A stretch of DNA of 42,196 bases from Deltaproteobacteria bacterium. GTDB taxonomy: Bacteria > Desulfobacterota > WTBG01 > CAIYCZ01 > CAIRTM01. Of the stretch, positions 33,575-41,867 are shown piece after piece. The notes beneath the pieces are model-generated. The model did no database searches and was not told the DNA's origin. It saw nothing but the letters and a program-made list of their open reading frames with translations. The stretch is from assembly GCA_016875025.1 (NCBI GenBank), contig VGSH01000013.1, forward strand, positions 1 to 42,196. The letters are read 5' to 3'. The position numbers were made by a program, and so were the translations under genes. Each line of letters begins with the position of its first letter. The first letter of the stretch is position 1.

Positions 33575-34507
33575 ATGAAAATCGTTATTGTCGGCGCCGG
33601 GGCCATGGGATGCCTGTTCGCGGCCCTGCTGCGCCGCGCCGGTCTGGAGCCCCTGCTGCTTGAGAAAAGCCCCTCGACGGTCGCGGCCATCGGCTGCGGG
33701 GGGCTTGTGCTTGAAGACCTCACGGGCACTCATGCTGTTGACCGGATTGCCATAACAGGGGATGCGGCCGGGATCGGGCCTGCCGACTATGTTGTTTTTT
33801 TTGTAAAAGCCTTTGATACAGCGTCTGCCGCCGGATTCGCGGCAGCCTGTATCGGGCCTGCAACCGTTGTAGTTACACTGCAAAACGGGATCGGCAACGC
33901 CGATGTTTTATCTGAACGTTTCCCCGGCAGCAACGTGCTGGCCGGTATAACCGCACACGGCGCAACCCTGCTCGGCCCCGGCCATGTGCGGCATGCCGGC
34001 TGTGGTGAAACCGCGTTCGGCCCGCTGCACCCGTCCGGAAGGCGCAGCGCCGAAGTGCTCTGTGATGTATTCAATGCTTCCGGCATTGCCGCGCGCATTG
34101 ATGATGATGTGCATGCGTTGCTGTGGGGCAAGCTTTGCGTTAATATCGGCATCAATGCGCTGGCAGCGATTCTGGACATCAGTAACGGACGGATTCTTGA
34201 AATGGACCCTGTGCGCGATATCATGCGCAACGCGGTTCGCGAGGCGGTTGCGGTTGCCGTCGCCCAGGGACTCGAGTTTGACGCCGATGAGCAGGTCGCG
34301 CGTGTCGAGCAGGTGTGCCGGGCCACGCAGTCAAACATCTGTTCGATGCTGCAGGATGTGCGTGCCGGGCGCATGACCGAAATCGAGTATATCAACGGTG
34401 CTGTCGTCCGTGCAGGCCGCTCCCTGCACTGCCCCGTTCCGGTCAACGCCATGCTGGCTGATCTTGTGCGGGCCCGACAGATGCTTGCTGCCGGGAAATC
34501 CGCGTGA
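33575..34507 (+). CDS. panE: Ketopantoate reductase family protein (ApbA/PanE)
   Basis: This encodes 310 aa from ATG 33575 (AAAGGGG upstream); the track start lies 16 codons earlier. The NADPH-binding N-terminus MKIVIVGAGAMGCLFAALLRRAG, then YVVFFVKAFDT, VVTLQNGIGN, the catalytic-lysine region LLWGKLCVNIGINALAAI and C-terminal SNICSMLQDVRAGRMTEIEYINGAVV are characteristic. The enzyme reduces 2-dehydropantoate to pantoate in CoA biosynthesis, though the family also contains other 2-oxoacid reductases. It is the first of a possible operon with rlmKL (37 bases on). Confidence 0.85.
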   Translation: MKIVIVGAGAMGCLFAALLRRAGLEPLLLEKSPSTVAAIGCGGLVLEDLTGTHAVDRIAITGDAAGIGPADYVVFFVKAFDTASAAGFAAACIGPATVVVTLQNGIGNADVLSERFPGSNVLAGITAHGATLLGPGHVRHAGCGETAFGPLHPSGRRSAEVLCDVFNASGIAARIDDDVHALLWGKLCVNIGINALAAILDISNGRILEMDPVRDIMRNAVREAVAVAVAQGLEFDADEQVARVEQVCRATQSNICSMLQDVRAGRMTEIEYINGAVVRAGRSLHCPVPVNAMLADLVRARQMLAAGKSA

Positions 34508-34544
34508 AGCCTGCGAGCGACCGCTCTATGAAAAGTCTGACGAT

Positions 34545-36776
34545 ATGAGAACGATGATTAGAAAGCATAAAGAGTTTATAGCAACCTGCGCTGCCGGGCT
34601 TGAAGAGCTGCTCGCAGGAGAGATTGAATCCTGCGGGGGTAAGAACATTTCCCGTTCCGAAGGAGCAGTGTTCTTTTCGTCGGCGCTGGCGTCAGCCTAC
34701 CGGGCCTGCCTGTGGTCGCGCTATGCCAGCCGGATACTCATGCAGCTCACTCAGTTTGATGCCCCGGATACTGATGCGCTTTACGCCGGTGCGCGCACGG
34801 TTGACTGGAGCAGTCATTTCGGCCTCGCGGAAACGTTTGCCGTTGACGCCGCGGTCAGAAATTCCGGGATTACGCATTCGCGCTTTGCCGCCCTGCGCGT
34901 CAAGGACGCTGTGGCCGACCGGTTTATGGAGACAAAATACCGGCGGCCTTCGGTTGACACGCAGCGGCCCGATATCCGGCTGCATCTTCTGCTTGACACG
35001 AACAGCGCCCGGCTGTGCCTTGACCTGTCGGGCGAAGCCCTGCATCAGCGCGGCTACCGGGTATCAGGCGGTGCAACCCCGCTGAAGGAAACCCTGGCAG
35101 CCGCGATTGTGAGCCTTGCGGGGTGGTCATCCGGGCAGGCTGCGGATGCCGTCCTGCTTGATCCCATGTGCGGTTCCGGCACGCTTCTGATCGAAGCCGC
35201 GTTTATTTGGGCCGGTATCGCGCCTGGGCTAGGCCGCAGTTTTTGGGGTTTTCAAAAATGGCGCGGGCATAACGCGGCAGTGTGGGACGATATGGTTGCC
35301 GAGGCCCGCGAGATACGGCGCGCGGCCTGTGAGCGGCCCTGGCCGAAGTTCGTTGGTTTTGATGCCGGTTTGGGGCCGGTCAGGGCGGCAATTGCCAATT
35401 GCGACAGGGCCGGGCTCGGCAGCCGCATACACATTGAGCGCCGCAGCCTGGCGCAGCTCGAAAATCATTACGGCTCCGGCAGCGGCTTCATAGTTGTCAA
35501 CCCGCCCTATGGTGAGCGCCATGGCGGCAGCACCGAGGTCCGCTATCTCTACCGCTGTCTTGGGAGGATTTTGCAGGAGCGTTTCTCGGGCTGGCACTGT
35601 TCGGCACTGAGCCCGGACCAGCAGTGCCTGCGCGAGCTGTATCTGGAGATTGAGTCTACGCATACGCTGTACAATGGCCCCCTGGCCTGTGAGCTGCGCT
35701 GCGGCGCTGTTGCTGTACAATCCCGGATTGCCGGCGGCGCGCGGTATCTACGGACGCGTACCCCATCAGGGGGTGAGGGTGATTTTGTCAACCGGCTGAG
35801 AAAAAACCGCAGCCGGCTTCAGCCCTGGCTTGAGAAAAGCGGGGTGAGCTGCTACCGTCTCTATGACGCCGATATCCCGGAGTATAATGTTGCCGTGGAT
35901 GTGTATGATAAATGGGTGCATGTGCAGGAGTACGCCGCTCCCGCATCCATTGACCCGGGCAAGGCCGCGCAGCGGCTCGATACGGTGCGCCGTGATCTTG
36001 AGGCCGTTTTTCAGATTGACGCACGCAATATTTTCATGAAAGTGCGCCGGCGGCAGACGGGCTCGTCCCAGTATCAGAAACATGCGCATGAGGGCCGGCT
36101 GTTTGAGGTGCAGGAAGGTGGCTGCCGTTTTCTGATCAACCTGAGCGATTATCTTGACAGCGGTCTTTTTCTGGATCACCGCAGCGTGCGTTTTATGCTG
36201 GCTGATATGGCACCCCACAAGCGTTTTCTCAACCTTTTCGGGTATACCGGAACGGCCACCGTGCATGTTGCGCTGGCAGGCGCTGCGCGTACCGTGACGG
36301 TCGACCAGTCGGCGCAGTATCTTGAGCGGGCCGCAAGCAACCTGTATCTCAACGGGCTGGGCGGCGATCAGCACCGCTTTGTGCGTGAAGACTGCCTGCA
36401 GTGGCTGTCCGGGAGTGCGGATCATTTTGATCTTATGTTTATAGCGCCCCCGACATTTTCGAATACCAAGCGCAAAGAGGGCGTGTTTGATGTGCAGCGC
36501 GATCACGTCCGGCTGCTTGAGTCTGCGGGCCGCCGGCTTGAACCCGGCGGCATTATTGTTTTTTCAACACACGCCAGACGTTTCCGTCTTGATGAGAGCC
36601 TCAGGCGGAATTTCAGCATCGAGGATATAACCTCCCGCACCATACCGCCTGATTTTGCACGCACCCCGCGTATGCATCAGTGCTGGCTTGTGCGCAGGCA
36701 TTCCGCAGCGTTAAAAGCGGAGGAGTTTGATGACCCTGCCCGCAGGGCACCCGAGGTTTCGGACGAGGCGCAGTGA
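34545..36776 (+). CDS. rlmL: Bifunctional 23S rRNA (guanine-N2/N7) methyltransferase RlmKL
   Basis: This encodes 743 aa from ATG 34545 (E. coli about 700). N-terminal THUMP region (IATCAAGLEELLAGEIESCGG), then the RlmL methyltransferase with LDPMCGSGTLLIEAA and the target motif IVVNPPYGER. The C-terminal RlmK half has RHS-free link FEVQEGGCRFLINLSDYLDSGLFLDHR, FLNLFGYTGTATVHVALAGA and FIAPPTFSNTKRKEGVFDVQRDH. E. coli has an Asp before the second PPTFSN; here it is Ala (codon GCG), so RlmK activity may be weakened or changed. The family acts on 23S rRNA in the large subunit (m2G2445 and m7G2069 in E. coli). Confidence 0.92.
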   Translation: MRTMIRKHKEFIATCAAGLEELLAGEIESCGGKNISRSEGAVFFSSALASAYRACLWSRYASRILMQLTQFDAPDTDALYAGARTVDWSSHFGLAETFAVDAAVRNSGITHSRFAALRVKDAVADRFMETKYRRPSVDTQRPDIRLHLLLDTNSARLCLDLSGEALHQRGYRVSGGATPLKETLAAAIVSLAGWSSGQAADAVLLDPMCGSGTLLIEAAFIWAGIAPGLGRSFWGFQKWRGHNAAVWDDMVAEAREIRRAACERPWPKFVGFDAGLGPVRAAIANCDRAGLGSRIHIERRSLAQLENHYGSGSGFIVVNPPYGERHGGSTEVRYLYRCLGRILQERFSGWHCSALSPDQQCLRELYLEIESTHTLYNGPLACELRCGAVAVQSRIAGGARYLRTRTPSGGEGDFVNRLRKNRSRLQPWLEKSGVSCYRLYDADIPEYNVAVDVYDKWVHVQEYAAPASIDPGKAAQRLDTVRRDLEAVFQIDARNIFMKVRRRQTGSSQYQKHAHEGRLFEVQEGGCRFLINLSDYLDSGLFLDHRSVRFMLADMAPHKRFLNLFGYTGTATVHVALAGAARTVTVDQSAQYLERAASNLYLNGLGGDQHRFVREDCLQWLSGSADHFDLMFIAPPTFSNTKRKEGVFDVQRDHVRLLESAGRRLEPGGIIVFSTHARRFRLDESLRRNFSIEDITSRTIPPDFARTPRMHQCWLVRRHSAALKAEEFDDPARRAPEVSDEAQ

Positions 36777-36857
36777 TGCCGGGCCGTGCAGGGCGCGTGG
36801 AAGTACCTGTGCACCGTCAGGCCTGCTCCGGTATGCTGTAACTCGCACGGGGAGTGT

Positions 36858-37304
36858 ATGATGCACACTGAAAACAAAACCGGACTGCAAAAACTCGCAT
36901 GCCTGAGCCATCGGGAATGGGAGCAGCTCTGCGACGGATGCGCGCGCTGCTGCTTGCATAAAATTGAGTTTGAAGGCACCGGCGAGATCGTATACACGCG
37001 CATTGCATGCCGCTATCTCGATCAGCACAGCTGCCGCTGCGGCGTCTATGAAGAGCGCACGCGTCTTGTGCCGACCTGCTGCCGGCTTGCTCCTGACAAT
37101 CTTGAGGATGTTTATTTCATGCCGGAAACATGCGCCTACCGGCTTTTGGCGCATGGGCAGCCCCTTGCTTCGTGGCATCCGCTTGTAAGCGGTGATGCAG
37201 CCTCCGTGCATGAGGCCGGGATTTCGGTGCGCGGCCGGGTTGTGTCTGAATCAGACGTTGACAGTGATGACTGGCCCGCATATGTTATTGACTGGGTTCA
37301 ATGA
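36858..37304 (+). CDS. YcgN/UPF0260 family cysteine-cluster protein
   Basis: This encodes 148 aa from ATG 36858 (GGAG five bases upstream; a second ATG follows directly). Cysteine pattern of the family: CDGCARCCLHK, ACRYLDQHSCRCGVYEERTRLVPTCC and PETCAYRLL, ending LPLASWHPLVSGD-like and DWPAYVIDW. UPF0260/YkgJ-related proteins are thought to bind zinc or an Fe-S cluster; no activity is established. It lies 81 bases after rlmKL. Confidence 0.85.
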   Translation: MMHTENKTGLQKLACLSHREWEQLCDGCARCCLHKIEFEGTGEIVYTRIACRYLDQHSCRCGVYEERTRLVPTCCRLAPDNLEDVYFMPETCAYRLLAHGQPLASWHPLVSGDAASVHEAGISVRGRVVSESDVDSDDWPAYVIDWVQ

Positions 37305-37405
37305 AATGGTCTGTGCAGGCGCAGTCCACTCCATTGAGCAGTTCACGGCATGGTGCAACAGCATAACGACCAATAATTGATTTATTGTGATGAAAGGTAA
37401 CGGCT

Positions 37406-37564
37406 ATGAGTTCCTCCCGGCAGAATGCGCTGCGCGATACCGTTGAGATTATCAAAGCCCATGGATCGAATCCCAATTTCAATTATTCGCGTATTGCAAA
37501 GAATATTCGCGAGACCTACGAGGAGCTGGTGAAGCTGTACGCTGAGACGGAAGCGCAGGATTGA
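37406..37564 (+). CDS. Small conserved-looking protein, 52 aa
   Basis: Too short for the ORF track. ATG 37406 has AAAGG nine bases upstream and the frame runs to TGA at 37564: MSSSRQNALRDTVEIIK...ending LYAETEAQD. Codon use matches the neighbours (GC-rich third positions), and the product is a charged, probably all-helical peptide with a middle segment FNYSRIAKNIRETYEELVKLY. I do not recognise a family. It lies 100 bases after the ycgN-like gene and just before the terminator of the convergent gene, so it ends the plus-strand operon. Confidence 0.6.
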   Translation: MSSSRQNALRDTVEIIKAHGSNPNFNYSRIAKNIRETYEELVKLYAETEAQD

Positions 37565-37587
37565 GTCGTGCTGGCATGCAGAAAAAA

Positions 37588-37620
37588 ACGCCCGGCGCAG
37601 GTGCTGCAGACGCCGGGCGT
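37588..37620 (-). terminator. Intrinsic terminator of the 37638-38078 gene
   Basis: ACGCCCGGCG (37588-37597) pairs perfectly with CGCCGGGCGT (37611-37620); read on the minus strand the stem is followed by a run of seven T (37588-37582). It starts 17 bases after the stop of the minus-strand gene and could serve the small plus-strand gene in part. Confidence 0.85.
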
Positions 37621-37637
37621 ATGCTGGATTGCGCGGG

Positions 37638-38078
37638 TTACTTTTTCCCCCGTTCGTACTTAAAAATGCACACGCAGTCGCCGTCGGCAATGGCAGCGAT
37701 AATGCCGCCCCGCATGCCGTCGAATGCCTTCTTGGTCGCCTGGACGTCCATTTCGCAGATCACGTTGCATGGTTTTGCAAATCCGTATTCCTTCGCCATT
37801 GCCAGTACCGGGCACACCCGCTGGATTTCAAGCACCGCGTCCATATCGTTGTTAGAAATGTCGATTACGGCCATGTCCATGCCGAGCATTTTATACGCGG
37901 GGATTGCTTTGGTGAAACCATCGGCCAGCGTATTGTTGTCAATGAACGGCCCCATGTTTTTTTTCTGGCGTTCGGGGTAGCCTTCCATAAGTGTATCCCA
38001 GGCTTTCTGTTCACCTTCTGAATCCATAATGCTTTTATAGGTTTCAAATTTTTTCTTGAACATCTCGATTGGATTCAC
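37638..38078 (-). CDS. L-2-amino-thiazoline-4-carboxylic acid hydrolase-like protein, putative
   Basis: This encodes 146 aa from a GTG with AAGGAGA upstream. The C-terminal half has the spaced motif CPVLAMAKEYGF, CNVICEMD and GDCVCIFKYERG, which resembles the ATC-hydrolase-like family (C...C..D and GD.xC.F), where cysteine and aspartate form the active site. The N-terminal half is helical (FKKKFETYKSIMDSEGEQKAWDTL). Other family members may be ligand-binding rather than hydrolytic. The gene is monocistronic with its own terminator. The family assignment is from pattern memory and moderate. Confidence 0.5.
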   Translation of the reverse strand: MNPIEMFKKKFETYKSIMDSEGEQKAWDTLMEGYPERQKKNMGPFIDNNTLADGFTKAIPAYKMLGMDMAVIDISNNDMDAVLEIQRVCPVLAMAKEYGFAKPCNVICEMDVQATKKAFDGMRGGIIAAIADGDCVCIFKYERGKK

Positions 38079-38373
38079 AATAGTCTCCTTTCAGTTTACT
38101 GGGCCGCAGTTGAGACGGACCGGTTGTATAATAATACAGTTGCAGTGATTGCATTGCGAACTTGCTTCCGGCTGTTGAAACCCTGAGTAAAAAAACGCTT
38201 CGCGCGTACGAGCAGTTTGTTGCTGCCATCATCGGCGCATGCTTTCAGGGCCTGCGGCGGTCTGCCGTGATTTATTGCGGGATTGTTTAACATGTATTGA
38301 CACTTTTAGCAACAGGGAATATAACGGTAACCTGATTTGCAGTGTAATCCACTTTTCCGCAGGAGAATCTTCC
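38079..38373. other. Divergent intergenic region
   Basis: About 295 nt between the ATC-hydrolase-like gene (minus) and the TPR lipoprotein gene (plus). TATAAT-like AT-rich sequence at 38125-38140 could be a -10 for either strand, but I see no -35 at normal spacing. The track's ORF start at 38239 falls here and is not supported. Confidence 0.4.
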
Positions 38374-39882
38374 ATGCTTTTCCGCTGGTTAGCGTTGTTC
38401 ATGACAGCTTTTCAGATTCTGTTTTTTTTAACGGGATGTGAGCAGATCAAGACATACCGTATGAAAGCATACTATGAGAAAGCCCAAAATCTTTATGAAG
38501 CGCAGGACTATCGTGCAGCACTTAAGGAGCTACAGTATGCACTTGTATTTAACCCTGATTATGACGATGCAGTGATCTTGAAGGCGATGTGTCAGTATGA
38601 GCTCAAGGATTATGGGGCTGCCGCAAGCTCATTTGAATATGGCGCTCTCCTGAGAGGATTGTCAGGAGACTTATTGATGAAAGCAGCAGATGCAAGGATG
38701 CAGGAAGGACAATTCGTGTTGGCGAGAGACCTCTCGGAGCGGATACTTGCAAAAAGTCCTGAGAATGCCGCCGCCTTGTATATTAATGCGAAGTCACGCA
38801 TTCGGTCCCGCAAGATACATCTTTGGCGCAAAGCGCTCGACTTTTTGGAGCCATTGCTTGCCGCTGATGATTATAAAGATGAGGCCTTTGCGTTGCTGGC
38901 AGAGCTGGCTATTGTGAATGACAATCTTGCCGAAGCGGAATCGATTTTAATTGAGCATGCGCAACCGAATGACGACTGGTTTTTTGCCATGCGGGTTCTT
39001 GCGGAAAAATATGAATCCCGGGGCGACTACCAGTCAGCGGCACGGATGTACCGAAAGATTCTGGAATTACAACCTGACAGCACGGCGGACGCAGATTTGC
39101 TGCTTGCCGTGTTGCGTCGAGCTAACAACATAGATGAAGAGCGGCAGATGCTTGAATCCCTGATCGCCGCTGCTGCTGATGACGATCAGCAAATTCGCTA
39201 TACGCTTAAGTTGATTGATTTTTATATATACTGCGGACGGTTGGAGGAAGCGGAGCGGCATATCCGTGTCGGTCTTCAGCGCGATGAGGGGTTTCTCGAA
39301 TTTTCAAGGTATTTGATCGAAGTTTACGAAATAACGAACCGCAATGCTGAGGCCATCGAGGTTGCCAAGAAGGTTCTCAGCAGAGTCGCGGATGCATCCA
39401 ATCTTCAGGTTGAATTTATGAATATCCTGGCGAGGCTCTATTATATGCATGATAATCCGGAGCTTGCCAAGTTCGTTATCCGTTGGGTGTTTAGTATCGA
39501 CAGAAATAGTCACGCGGCACGTTTTTTGCATTCCCGCATAGCGCTTGATGAGGGACGCACATTGCTTGCAATTGCTGAATTGCGCAGTCTCGGATCCGAG
39601 GATACCGACAATCCTGCGTATGATTATTACCTCGGTTTGGCCCATATGGAACGAGCCGAATACAATATCGCACAGCAGTCTTTCAAGGAGGCGTTGCAAA
39701 AACAACCCTCGTACAAGCCGGCTCTGCTGAAAATTGCGGAGTTATATTTTGACAGGGGCTTCTTTCTTGATGTGGAACGTATGGTAAATGAATTTTTAGC
39801 TGTCAGCCCCGGTGATCCTGATGTGCTTGCATTGCAGGAAAAGGTGGCAAAAAGGACGGTTGAGGAGCCCGGGGCTGAATGA
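38374..39882 (+). CDS. TPR-repeat lipoprotein
   Basis: This encodes 502 aa from ATG 38374, chosen because AGGAGA lies seven bases upstream and the product then starts with a lipoprotein signal (LFRWLALFMTAFQILFFLTGC). The mature protein is almost entirely TPR-like helical repeats: AYYEKAQNLYEAQDYRAALKELQYAL, ...AAASSFEYGALL, ...SAARMYRKILELQPDS, ...YYLGLAHMERAEYNIAQQSFKEALQKQP. It should be membrane-anchored in the periplasm and scaffold other envelope proteins. A similar layout occurs in proteins linked to exopolysaccharide or sorting systems (PrsT-like), but no such genes are in view. It precedes the large membrane protein by 83 bases. Confidence 0.82.
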   Translation: MLFRWLALFMTAFQILFFLTGCEQIKTYRMKAYYEKAQNLYEAQDYRAALKELQYALVFNPDYDDAVILKAMCQYELKDYGAAASSFEYGALLRGLSGDLLMKAADARMQEGQFVLARDLSERILAKSPENAAALYINAKSRIRSRKIHLWRKALDFLEPLLAADDYKDEAFALLAELAIVNDNLAEAESILIEHAQPNDDWFFAMRVLAEKYESRGDYQSAARMYRKILELQPDSTADADLLLAVLRRANNIDEERQMLESLIAAAADDDQQIRYTLKLIDFYIYCGRLEEAERHIRVGLQRDEGFLEFSRYLIEVYEITNRNAEAIEVAKKVLSRVADASNLQVEFMNILARLYYMHDNPELAKFVIRWVFSIDRNSHAARFLHSRIALDEGRTLLAIAELRSLGSEDTDNPAYDYYLGLAHMERAEYNIAQQSFKEALQKQPSYKPALLKIAELYFDRGFFLDVERMVNEFLAVSPGDPDVLALQEKVAKRTVEEPGAE

Positions 39883-39965
39883 TACAATGTTGCCTGCTCC
39901 CCGCGCCATTCAACGCCGGATAGGCTGTTATTCCGACTCTTGCATTCGACACAGCCACTATTTGT

Positions 39966-41867
39966 ATGAACAATAAAAAGAAGATTATCATAGCTCTGCT
40001 GTTTCTCCTGGTCACCTGTGCTGCCCTGATTTGTGTTTTTTTTTCACCCCGGGACATGCTGTCGGCTGAGCCGGTCTACTCTGATGATTACACCCTGCAT
40101 TATTCCAGCGCGCTTGCGGCCCGGACCTTTTGGGGCGGATGGGGCCGCTGCTGGGGGTATGACCCGTATCTGCTGGCGGGCTTTCCGAATGGCGCGCTTG
40201 CCAATGCCGATAACAAGGCCTGGGAGCTCGTTGTCATAACACTCGGTCCGCTTTTGGGATATGGTCGAGCTTTTAAGGTGTATGTGCTCGTATCTTTGCT
40301 GTTTTTTCCTCTCCTGCTGTATGCGGCCGCCCGTAATTTTAACCTCTCGCGAGGGCAGGCGCTTGGCGCTTCTGTCTTGTCTTTTTTCTTTTTTTACCTT
40401 TCGCTTCCTAAGGATTTCGTTCTGTGGGGCATGACAGCATATATTGTTTCCTGCTTTTTTTCAGTCTATGTGCTTTCGCTTCTTTTTCGCCTGTTGGCAG
40501 GTTCTTTTTCTTCCGGCCTGTATTGCTGGACCATCGTCTGTGCAAGCCTTTTGTTGTTGAACCATATTCTCTCTCCGATGCATATTGTTCTTCCGGCCGG
40601 GCTGCTGTATGTGCTGTTCGCACGCCGCGTCAGCAAAAGCCGGCTTCTGTTGATAGCCGCTATTCCTTTTGCTGTTGCAGCTGCAAACATGTTCTGGCTC
40701 GTGCCGGTTTTTGATTTTTTACATGACAAAACCACCACTCCGGAACATTACGAATTCGCATTACAGATAAAAGATTTTCTTGAGCCGTTTAATGTTTACG
40801 TAAAACAGCGTCGAGGGATAGCGCATTCCATCCCTGTTCTTAACAGCACATTCATTGAAGCAGTTCTCATGGTGCTGGGGATCTTTGGATGTGGATACTG
40901 GTGGAGAAACGGGCAGCGCCGGCTTGCTTCTGCTTTTGGCGGGGGAATCGTTTTTATTTTTCTTGTTACTTTCTATGGTTCACATATGCCATTTTTTTCC
41001 CAGTTTCAGCCTCAGCGCTTTGCCAATGCTTTGAACGTTCTGCTGCTTATACCTGCCGGGATCGGGTTGACGCTTTGTCTGGATCTGCTTTTTCGCAGAC
41101 GATCCCGTTTTGAGGTTTTGATGCTGTCTGCTGTGCTGTTTGTGATACTCTATCAGCCGGCAGTGCGGCCTTTTCTGACCATTGCCCGTAGCAATCTCTA
41201 CCGGCTCAACTGTACAATGCCGCCGCCGGTAATTGATCTCGTGGACTTTCTTGCACAGCACACCACACCGGATGGTCGTATCCTCATCGAAGATTCCGAG
41301 TTTATCAACGAACCCGGTTATTCTGAGCCTGAAGCATATTACGGCACGCACCTTCCGGGACTTTTTCCTGCCCTGCTCAAACGCGAGTACCTGTGCGGCC
41401 CGCGGCCCATGTATCCGATCAAGCACAGCTTTGCCAGTTTCACCCGTGGCGTTCTGTTCGACCGTCCGATCGCGGATTACAGCTTGCAGGAGTTGCAGGC
41501 CGCATTTGATCTGTTTAATGTGCGCTGGATCGTCTGCTGGTTTGACGAGTCCTGCGCTTTTTTTGACGCTTTGCCGCAGTATATTCGCAAAGCGGGAGCA
41601 GTTGATAAGTTTACGGTCTATGAAGTGCTGCGCGAGCCGTCTTTTTTTATAAAAGGCAGCGGGCGTGTAACCTCAGATTATAACCGCATAGAGCTTTCAG
41701 ACGTGCAGGCCGAGGACGAGGAGGTGATTATTTCATATCACTGGATGCAATACCTTGTCACGGACAGCGGGGCGCAGCTCGAACGTGTGATGATAGGAGA
41801 TGATCCGATCGGTTTTATAAAAATAAAAAATCCCCCGAAACATTTTACCATTTACAACGGCTATTGA
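39966..41867 (+). CDS. Large polytopic membrane protein, GT-C/YfhO-like
   Basis: This encodes 633 aa. About 11-12 hydrophobic helices occupy residues 8-410, followed by a soluble domain of about 220 residues. After TM1 the loop SDDYTLHYSSALAARTF...GYDPYLLAGFPNG has the acidic pair typical of GT-C enzymes that use polyprenyl-phosphate sugars. The C-terminal domain (DFLAQHTTPDGRILIEDSEF, LFNVRWIVCWFDES) resembles those of YfhO-like membrane proteins. It probably takes part in cell-surface glycosylation. The 3' end overlaps the convergent partial gene by seven bases. Confidence 0.65.
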   Translation: MNNKKKIIIALLFLLVTCAALICVFFSPRDMLSAEPVYSDDYTLHYSSALAARTFWGGWGRCWGYDPYLLAGFPNGALANADNKAWELVVITLGPLLGYGRAFKVYVLVSLLFFPLLLYAAARNFNLSRGQALGASVLSFFFFYLSLPKDFVLWGMTAYIVSCFFSVYVLSLLFRLLAGSFSSGLYCWTIVCASLLLLNHILSPMHIVLPAGLLYVLFARRVSKSRLLLIAAIPFAVAAANMFWLVPVFDFLHDKTTTPEHYEFALQIKDFLEPFNVYVKQRRGIAHSIPVLNSTFIEAVLMVLGIFGCGYWWRNGQRRLASAFGGGIVFIFLVTFYGSHMPFFSQFQPQRFANALNVLLLIPAGIGLTLCLDLLFRRRSRFEVLMLSAVLFVILYQPAVRPFLTIARSNLYRLNCTMPPPVIDLVDFLAQHTTPDGRILIEDSEFINEPGYSEPEAYYGTHLPGLFPALLKREYLCGPRPMYPIKHSFASFTRGVLFDRPIADYSLQELQAAFDLFNVRWIVCWFDESCAFFDALPQYIRKAGAVDKFTVYEVLREPSFFIKGSGRVTSDYNRIELSDVQAEDEEVIISYHWMQYLVTDSGAQLERVMIGDDPIGFIKIKNPPKHFTIYNGY

